Shown piece by piece: positions 61,501 to 64,000 of a stretch of DNA of 64,000 nucleotides. Source of the stretch: Incurvaria masculella (taxonomy: Eukaryota > Arthropoda > Insecta > Lepidoptera > Incurvariidae); assembly GCA_946894095.1 (NCBI GenBank), contig OX335644.1, positions 23,231,595-23,295,594 of the forward strand, given 5' to 3'. The number at the start of each line of letters is the position of its first letter. Within the stretch, counting starts at the first letter, position 1. Under the pieces are notes generated by a model. It saw only the letters and a program-made list of their open reading frames with translations, searched no databases and had not been told where the DNA came from. A program made the translations under genes and the position numbers.

Positions 61501-64000
61501 ATGTCCAATCATCACTGTAAACATACATAAACATCGATAGCTCAATGTCGATTCGATGTGTCACATCCCTTATTGAGTAGCTGAGGCATCACCTTAGAAT
61601 ATAAAAATAATCGTGAATGACAGAAATTTCGAGAACAATGTATGAGATTGATGCAAACCAATCCTTAAAATGTGGGTATTAGAGTAATTTTTTGTTTGAC
61701 TTTTGAAGTGTTCGTCAAATTTTGCATACATTTTCGAATTTAAATCGAAATTAAATAAAATAAAACTTATCGATGGTATGATATGCCTCCTTTTGTTAAA
61801 TTGTGTGTTCGGCTATCGTTTTTGCACTCCAAAAATGGCACAATAGGGCATCGTTCTTGCTTCGCGAGTGTATCGTCCAGTAGTTGCGGTCGACAGCGCC
61901 GAAGTAGTGACGAATCATGACTGCTGAGCGCGAATCACGAAGTGCGCCGAGCTCCGCGTACTAGTGGCTACGCTGTTTCCGCCTACTTACTCCTTCTACC
62001 CGTTCTTTTTGTTCTGTGTGTCAGACACACTATCCGAGGAAAGAGTGTTAATATTTTTATACACACATCAAACAAGGAGGTTATTTAAGCAATTGTAAAC
62101 TAAATAAATACAATCTTAATCTATCTTCAAGATAATATGCGGCTTATACAATGTAACATGTAATAAAAACTCGACAAAGATTTGGTGCTTGCCTTTATCA
62201 TACTATTTATCCCGTTTTAGTGCTGTATTTAATACGAAACTATTTTGGAAGGGGCATATGTTGTAAAGAAAATTTACATTGATTTGAATTTAAAAGTTAG
62301 TTTCAATTAGTTAACATTATTAACCCCTGTCTTTACCGTGTAACCGAAAAGTTAATTTGGGAATTTTGTAGCTGGAGGTTATGGAAACGCATTAAGGTGG
62401 CCCATCCCGCTCAACTCCCCATACAAACGGGGAAAGAAGATCACGCCCATATTTCTTGTCGGAGATCCCAAATTTTGCTCAAAATAGCTTTATTTGATCG
62501 AACTAGATGTCTGATGACCGTTTGTGTTTGGTTTCTAAGTTCTAAGGTCCGAAAGTTCGAATTTTTCGCGCGTTTTATACAATAAATTTGGAGGTGGATT
62601 ACGCAATGATAAAGTAAGAACATCTTAAATAGATAAGTCATCAGACATAGATTATTTAATCAAGATTTATAGTCTATTTGGTTTTTGTTAGATTTTTTAC
62701 CACAGCGGTCGTGGTTTACTTTTAGCTATAAGTCGTTTTTTAATTAAAATTTTCGTAAATCTTACCAAATAATACACTATGCAAATTGTCTTTTTTGTGG
62801 ACATGTTGCATTTTCATCATCACGGAGCCTGTCTTATTATTGTCTACTGTGGCGCCACCACAGTAGTTCATAGCTTTTTCTGCTATACCTCTCCAAAAAT
62901 ACGACGTTGCAAACTATAACTGAATGGCCTGTACACTAAGCAGTTAAAGCAATTTATAAAAACCAGCCAAGTGCGAGTCGAACTCGGACACGAAGAGGTC
63001 GGCATCATACAAGATTTAACACAAAAAATCTCGTTTTTTGTATGGGGCCCCCTTCAATTTTGTTATTTTATCTATTTGTTGTTATAGCGGAAAAATAAAT
63101 ACACACTCTGTGAAAATTTCAGCTGCCTACCTATTACGGTTCATGACATACAGCCCTGTGAGAGACGGACGGACGGACGGACGGACGGACAGACAGCGGA
63201 GGCGGAGTAATAGGGTTCCGTTGCCACCCTTTGGGTACGGAACCCTAAAATAAAAAAGGCTTGCATTTGCATGAGGCATAAGGCATGGAAACTTTTTTCA
63301 CACATGCTCACAATTATCAAATAAATTCAAACTTACTTTTTATTTATTTATTGATTTGATGAACGAGCAGCCTAAGCTGATGCGTGCATGTCTGGGTTCA
63401 CTGGTGCTTTGTTATTACAGTGAACTAAGTTTAGTGTTATTAGGTGTTTATCAAGCCTGTTTTTTAAATAATTGGTGGTGGGTGCTTGAACAACATCTTC
63501 TGGTAGCTTGTTCCACATTTCCACTGCTCTATTCAACAGGAAGTGTTGTCTCGGGATTGTTGAGCTGACAGTGGCATTGAGCTTTAGGCTATGACCTCGG
63601 AGATGACTTATTGTGTTTCTAATGAGTAATTGTAAGTAAAGTAAACAATTACTTATGTGCTCACCACAATTATATTTTTAAGGAGTAATAGCATAAACAG
63701 CCACGAAAGACCGTGGCGCCATCTACTTTTTCGCACATACTACAAATATAAATTGGCATCAAGCGCGTGTCAAACATGAATTTTAAAAGATCAATCATGC
63801 TTGACTTAAGTGGCTTGTGGCAATACGAAGTACACAGTAAGTTCGAGGAAAATTAAATTCTACAAAATGCGTTCTTTCAAAGGAACGACCACTTACAGTG
63901 AAATAGTCCACCAAGTAGCCAAAGCATGGCTTGGCGACGCCCCACAGCAGCGGCAGCACCGCCGTTACCAGCCCCATCACCTGCGGCGACACGCCCAGCT
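31374..64000 (-). CDS. MFSD6: MFSD6-like major facilitator superfamily transporter gene (9 exons, 5' end off window)
   Basis: Coding exons in transcription order: 63897-64000, 48483-49359, 47811-48001, 42020-42162, 41276-41391, 40586-40704, 39768-39894, 38269-38427, 31374-31534. All introns are GT-AG and the reading frame is continuous across all eight junctions, giving about 665 residues up to a TAG stop. The protein is a multi-pass membrane carrier. It has hydrophobic helices in every exon except the last, a cytosolic motif of the type GAERASDYGSQRAWG after helix pair 3-4, and DSFIIYYMFW and GIVAGMDDGLG segments that fit the MFS_1-like/MFSD6 family. A loop of about 225 residues with seven N-glycosylation sequons sits in exon 2; a long non-cytosolic loop is a known MFSD6 trait. 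The substrate is unknown; the vertebrate homologue was proposed as an MHC-I receptor. The N-terminal helix lies beyond 64000. Codon use shifts from AT-rich (exon 2) to very GC-rich (exons 3, 4, 7, 8). Family assignment is inferred from recognised motifs, not from a search. Confidence 0.88.
31603..31918. mobile_element. TTAA-IV element (316 bp, CCCTTT ends)
   Basis: TTAA plus inverted CCCTTTCCCCGCCA / CCCTTTCACCGCCA. TIRs starting with CCC next to TTAA are typical of piggyBac. No transposase ORF. Lies 69 bp upstream of terminal exon I, in intron 8. Confidence 0.8.
32140..32350 (+). repeat. Degenerate minisatellite, left part
   Basis: Repeats of about 40-50 bp built on GGATTACTGGAGGTT and CAGTTTAAGGTT-like steps. 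It is split by the TTAA-I insertion at 32351. Confidence 0.6.
32351..32900 (+). mobile_element. TTAA-I element, copy 3 (550 bp)
   Basis: TTAA at 32351-32354 and 32897-32900; same orientation as copy 1. The minisatellite resumes right after it. Confidence 0.88.
32946..33357. other. Intron 8, GC-rich patch
   Basis: 33008-33130 is GC-rich with many CpGs (TCGTTGCCGGCGCGACGGCG); not recognised as coding. Confidence 0.4.
33358..33456 (+). mobile_element. SINE body fragment
   Basis: AAAAGATGGTCGAAACGG and CCCGTGTTTTCCATTCAG. Confidence 0.6.
33835..36141 (+). mobile_element. Non-autonomous Helitron (2307 bp)
   Basis: Starts TCTATAATATAAAAATGAAT and continues with CAACAACGCCTGGACCAAT, which I recognise from lepidopteran Helitron 5' ends. 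It ends in a GC hairpin (CCCGAGCGGAGCCGGG) followed by CTAG. The flanking bases are A (33834) and T (36142), the rule for Helitron insertion. No Rep/helicase ORF. It contains a G-rich tract at 34533-34576. Confidence 0.8.
36322..37105 (+). repeat. 360-bp tandem duplication (about 2.2 units)
   Basis: ATGGACAGCTTAAGGTAGGG recurs at 36322, 36681 and 37042. Units are almost identical, so the duplication is recent. Confidence 0.9.
37117..37140 (-). repeat. Short telomere-like (TTAGG)n run
   Basis: Four CCTAA units; the complement is the insect telomere repeat. Too short to show telomere origin. Confidence 0.4.
37660..37815 (-). repeat. Family R piece
   Basis: AACTCATTCGTATGGCGGCA and GTCCTGTGAAGTTCTTACG. 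Confidence 0.55.
37905..38250 (+). mobile_element. Family D element, copy 4, beside the exon H donor
   Basis: TTGTCACCTAAATTGGCG start and TGTAGGTGAGAACTC end; about 20 nt from the 5' splice site at 38267-38268. Confidence 0.7.
38269..38427 (-). CDS. MFSD6: MFSD6-like exon H
   Basis: Acceptor TTGGTGCAG|GGTTCG and donor GGAAAG|GTGATC; 159 bp, phase 1 in and out. Encodes GFALGSLLGGQLYGRAGG and an Ala-rich last helix (VMAAVAAGAALLHAAL). Strongly GC-rich. Confidence 0.9.
38760..39165 (-). pseudogene. Decayed ORF with a CPIC...HRTC zinc-binding-like motif
   Basis: One minus-strand frame reads TLGHEPFLQETGAGALFKLQ ... NMCYHELKSINHAGDRTNPI ... VTCPICNKLRDETKH ... NHRTCAIL across about 130 codons with a single internal stop (TGA near 38965). 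The Cys/His spacing is C-x2-C-x14-H-x2-C. It is not part of the MFSD6-like protein, whose exon G to H splice skips it. Probably a transposon or retrocopy remnant; family unknown. Confidence 0.4.
39612..39755 (-). pseudogene. RTE-like LINE 3' tail
   Basis: ARWDDDTKCVGGKQWFRTAE and GREDW then a stop and a (CTGA)n end. Homologous to the C-terminal end of the LINE at 5575. Confidence 0.8.
39768..39894 (-). CDS. MFSD6: MFSD6-like exon G
   Basis: Acceptor GTCGGCAG|GCGGTG and donor GGCTCG|GTGAGT; 127 bp, phase 0 in and phase 1 out. Encodes QGPTYALCYATIVGYAAAVA and HSATMQGIVAGMDDGLG, the best-conserved C-terminal part of the family. A LINE tail begins within about 15 nt of its donor. Confidence 0.92.
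40132..40262 (+). promoter_or_regulatory. Heat-shock-type promoter-like region in an MFSD6-like intron
   Basis: Clustered GAA/TTC pentamers (40132-40171), a good heat-shock element GTTCTAGAAA (40201-40210), a TATA box TATAAAA (40224-40230) and an Inr-like TCATTT (40257-40262). The following 40263-40420 resembles an insect hsp70 leader in its A-rich AGTGAAAC/GTGAAA repeats. No HSP ORF follows. It is antisense to the host gene. Confidence 0.5.
40586..40704 (-). CDS. MFSD6: MFSD6-like exon F
   Basis: Acceptor TTGTAG|GTGGAA and donor TTTGAG|GTGAGA; 119 bp, phase 1 in and phase 0 out. Encodes GGILKRYGH (an MFS inter-helix basic loop) and the helix MTFCLLCYGIRMAFVSLI, followed by the NPWYLVPFE segment. 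Confidence 0.9.
40770..41225 (+). pseudogene. LINE reverse-transcriptase fragment, frameshifted
   Basis: GIPQGSAIAPTLYNIC matches RT motif 4 (GxPQGSxLSPxLY). After a frame shift FKFVTDD sits where FADD is expected. Clearly dead. Confidence 0.6.
41276..41391 (-). CDS. MFSD6: MFSD6-like exon E
   Basis: Acceptor GTCGGTAG|GTACG and donor CTCCG|GTGAGA; 116 bp, completing the Trp codon split with exon D. Encodes YVEELAEAAGMSESVKLLEG and a helix (VIVFVQSFGGELLFFFLS). Confidence 0.9.
41530..41640 (+). mobile_element. Piece of the fold-back element
   Basis: AGCCAATCTAGCTAATGCAA and TATCGTGACCAAAAATGTCG as at 7230-7352. Confidence 0.6.
41685..41975 (+). mobile_element. (GACG)n element, near full length
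   Basis: TCGGCCAAGTGCGAGTCGG start, short (GACG) tract, GGGTACGAAACACTAAA end. Ends 45 bp before exon D. Confidence 0.85.
42020..42162 (-). CDS. MFSD6: MFSD6-like exon D
   Basis: Acceptor GGGCGCAG|CTGCCG and donor TTCTG|GTGAGC; 143 bp, phase 0 in and phase 2 out. A GC-rich linker is followed by the helix VLVFILFAVIAGMFDSFI and IYYMF. The DSFI segment is a recognisable family motif. Confidence 0.9.
42218..42340 (+). mobile_element. SINE head fragment
   Basis: GGCACTGGCCTAGCGTACC to CATGGTTCGG, directly followed by another SINE. Confidence 0.75.
42343..42754 (+). mobile_element. tRNA-headed SINE, full length, copy 4
   Basis: Complete head, body and A-tail (42740-42754). Confidence 0.88.
42755..43039 (+). 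mobile_element. SINE body copy without head, joined to the previous A-tail
   Basis: Begins at ATGGTTCGAAATCCATA, directly after the A-run, and ends in its own A-rich tail: a head-to-tail tandem SINE. Confidence 0.8.
43040..43769. other. Intron between exons C and D, weak repeats
   Basis: ACAAAGCCTATTTACAGCTG-like segment appears three times (about 43470, 43531, 43650). Confidence 0.4.
43770..44182 (-). mobile_element. tRNA-headed SINE, full length, copy 5
   Basis: T-run at 43770-43781, then body and head up to ACGAGCCGCTCAA. Confidence 0.88.
44424..44930 (+). mobile_element. Double-headed SINE (tRNA-like + 5S-like + body)
   Basis: tRNA-like head with B box GGGTTCAAATCC (44424-44580), then a 5S-type head with TAGCTCAGTGTGCC and TGGATGGGTGACC (44581-44715), then the common body and a short A-tail. 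Confidence 0.75.
44970..45068. repeat. Near-perfect hairpin, 44-bp arms
   Basis: Arms 44970-45013 and 45025-45068 with an 11-nt loop. Each arm is the tRNA-Leu-like SINE body segment (AATTGAAGAAAGAGCT). A stretch of that SINE is thus inverted on itself. Confidence 0.85.
45316..45637 (+). pseudogene. LINE C-terminal fragment (same type as 18905-20300)
   Basis: [12 protein letters not shown] and PGSFKHDVTKHLAGGHG; frameshifted. Ends exactly at the TTAA-III element. Confidence 0.75.
45638..45999. mobile_element. TTAA-III element, copy 2 (362 bp, complete)
   Basis: TTAAGGATGTTCCGACCCA and TGGGTCGGAAAAGCCTTAA ends, with long inner inverted GCAAAAAGTATTG blocks. Confidence 0.82.
46191..46228. repeat. 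Perfect 14-bp stem, 10-nt loop
   Basis: GGCGGTAACTACAT and ATGTAGTTACCGCC. Confidence 0.75.
46546..47005 (-). pseudogene. Jockey-like LINE RT C-terminal fragment
   Basis: RLTWQKHIFTKRKQLSLQLR, MLGRNSQLSLEAKLMLYKS, IIKPIWTYGIQLWGTAS and SNIAILQTIQSKMLRIIVD, one frameshift near 46660, then RRLKRRIPQDLITR and a stop. Typical Jockey thumb/C-terminus. Confidence 0.88.
47170..47740 (-). repeat. Decayed partial copies of the exon C 3' edge
   Basis: Copies of the exon end plus donor lie at about 47645-47740, 47555-47620 and 47170-47250 (CTGCTCGACCTGCT, CCTGTCGCCG, GGTCGGTTTTCTCC-like). The first has a 1-base deletion, the second a larger deletion; the last keeps an open AAVFILLDLLLCRQLW frame. Confidence 0.7.
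47811..48001 (-). CDS. MFSD6: MFSD6-like exon C
   Basis: Acceptor CTTCAG|GAGCGG and donor CGG|GTGGGT; 191 bp, phase 1 in and phase 0 out. Encodes the cytosolic GAERASDYGSQRAWG signature followed by two helices (GYGATAFLGGWLVDVA and FVLAAAFTLLDLLAC). Partial decayed copies of its 3' edge follow in the intron at 47170-47740. Confidence 0.9.
48483..49359 (-). CDS. MFSD6: MFSD6-like exon B: helix, long glycosylated loop, helix
   Basis: An 877-bp exon. The acceptor TTTCCAG|AAC is at 49360 and the donor CTCG|GTAAGT ends the exon at 48483 in phase 1. It begins with a helix (KLIFMLLIGVMSGSYCSLWF), then a hydrophilic loop of about 225 residues rich in Asn, Asp, Glu and Ser with sequons NTS, NSS, NGT, NNT, NNS, NMT and NST, then a helix (TVTFWGFVVLMCVGTVAF) and the conserved NCIGDAVCFDVLG. 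Open frame above 49359 is intron read-through, not coding. Base composition is much more AT-rich than the other exons. Confidence 0.92.
49531..50130 (+). repeat. Left arm of the large inverted structure
   Basis: CGTCCGTCCATGAAATCTTC onward matches the reverse complement of 58868-59435 at roughly 90%. It carries the GAATCCAACAA-type motif at about 49591, 49731, 49872 and 50004. The arm starts only 171 bp upstream of the exon B acceptor. Confidence 0.9.
50700..57751. repeat. Tandem satellite, units of about 616-650 bp, ending in inverted units
   Basis: The ACCGGCCATGTGCGAG block recurs at 51299, 51917, 52535, 53180, 53827, 54475, 55122, 55750 and 56396, and inverted near 57272. Other landmarks per unit are TAAATTAGTCGTCAGATTT and CGTTGGATCGGTACAAATGG. 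Non-coding and AT-rich. The array edges carry mirror-image 52-bp segments (50822-50873 and 57700-57751). Confidence 0.92.
56711..57700. repeat. Near-exact 375-bp direct repeat at the array end
   Basis: 56711-57086 and 57329-57700 are essentially identical (AACGTTGCCTATTTTCGATA, GCAAGTCAAAGACTCC), separated by an inverted array unit. Confidence 0.9.
57904..58248 (+). mobile_element. (GACG)n element, full length
   Basis: ACCGGCCAAGTGCGAGTCGG start, a (GACG)n tract of about 60 bp (58130-58193) and a GGGTACGGAACCCT end. Confidence 0.88.
58262..58414 (+). mobile_element. (GACG)n element, 5'-truncated
   Basis: Begins ACATACTCTGTGAAAATTTC and ends GGTACGGAACCCT; directly behind the full copy. Confidence 0.8.
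58419..58534 (-). mobile_element. Short TIR element family A, copy 4
   Basis: GTATTCAGAGTGGGCGG and CTCTGAATAC ends; the interior is diverged. Confidence 0.65.
58868..59435 (-). repeat. Right arm of the large inverted structure
   Basis: Mirror of the left arm, with TTGTTGGATTC motifs at about 58952, 59082, 59223 and 59365. The 128-aa minus frame here is open, but the same frame in the left arm is broken. Confidence 0.9.
59541..59897 (+). mobile_element. (GACG)n element with a long tract
   Basis: Full element with a (GACG)n run of about 95 bp (59748-59842). Overlapping [16 protein letters not shown] frames are artefacts of this tract. Confidence 0.88.
59898..62391. other. MFSD6-like first visible intron, mostly unassigned
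   Basis: 60905-61085 is a diverged dispersed repeat (CTGTTCTCCTCTACAAG) related to 11690-11760. 61345-61505 is an old SINE-body relative (GGAATGCGGTGTAATAT). No exon recognised. Confidence 0.45.
62392..62841 (+). mobile_element. TTAA-I element, copy 4 (3'-truncated)
   Basis: TTAAGGTGGCCCATCCCG start; sequence is lost after CACGGAGCCTGTCTTAT. Confidence 0.82.
62958..63248 (+). mobile_element. (GACG)n element
   Basis: CAGCCAAGTGCGAGTCG start, short (GACG) tract, GGGTACGGAACCCT end. Confidence 0.85.
63340..63632 (-). pseudogene. LINE C-terminal fragment ([11 protein letters not shown] type)
   Basis: Minus frame with NTISHLRGHSLKLNATVSS, PRQHFLLNRAVEMWNKLPED and APTTNYLKNRLDKHLITL, stop, then a short AATAAATAAAT tail. 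CR1-like C-terminus by style. Confidence 0.8.
63633..63896. other. Intron just downstream of exon A
   Basis: Only the donor of exon A (63895-63896) and plain intron sequence are visible. Confidence 0.5.
63897..64000 (-). CDS. MFSD6: MFSD6-like exon A (first visible, partial)
   Basis: Encodes LGVSPQVMGLVTAVLPLL and then WGVAKPCFGYLVDYFT, the first MFS helix region with the typical substrate-pocket Pro/Gly pattern. It ends in phase 0 at a consensus donor (ACT|GTAAGT, GT at 63895-63896). The exon runs off the window edge, so the start codon is not seen. Confidence 0.9.

Overview
The window looks like nuclear DNA of a moth or butterfly (Lepidoptera). It is AT-rich and holds split genes with GT-AG introns. 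One gene encodes an arthropod RR-1 cuticle protein. Most of the remaining sequence is transposon-derived, including the (GACG)n-bearing dispersed element that I recognise as typical of lepidopteran genomes. There is no bacterial-style operon, CRISPR array or intact tRNA/rRNA gene. All calls come from reading the sequence by eye; no database search was possible.

Two host genes can be reconstructed exon by exon. (1) A 4-exon RR-1 cuticular protein gene on the + strand (coding exons 16663-16701, 25468-25567, 26078-26184, 27403-27558; 133 aa). Its promoter and signal-peptide exon are duplicated head-to-head on the minus strand (14515-14553), with no downstream partner exons visible. (2) A large MFSD6-like major facilitator superfamily transporter gene on the minus strand. 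Nine coding exons lie between 64000 and 31374 (first: 63897-64000; last, with stop: 31374-31534), splice phases agree at every junction, and the 5' end lies beyond the right edge. The two genes are tail-to-tail, about 3.8 kb apart.

Layout. 1-14.5 kb: intergenic, with a 202-bp tandem array, SINEs, RTE-like LINE debris and many short inverted-repeat elements. 14.5-27.6 kb: the duplicated cuticle-gene 5' end and the cuticle gene, whose 8.8-kb first intron is full of nested transposons. 27.6-31.4 kb: intergenic. 31.4-64 kb: the transporter gene. Its introns hold a 2.3-kb Helitron with clean A|T flanks, a 360-bp tandem duplication, an orphan heat-shock-type promoter, decayed copies of an exon edge, several LINE tails and, in the first visible intron, a 9.9-kb structure bounded by roughly 0.6-kb inverted repeats that encloses a tandem satellite of about 9-10 units.

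Repeat biology dominates. Four families of TTAA-flanked (piggyBac-type) non-autonomous elements are present, one with three copies of exactly 550 bp. A SINE family shares one 3' body but carries alternative heads, tRNA-like or 5S-rRNA-like, and one copy carries both. The most unusual objects are the 9.9-kb inverted structure with its internal satellite and regularly spaced terminal motif, the head-swapping SINE family, the head-to-head signal-peptide exon duplication, and the orphan heat-shock-like promoter inside the transporter gene.
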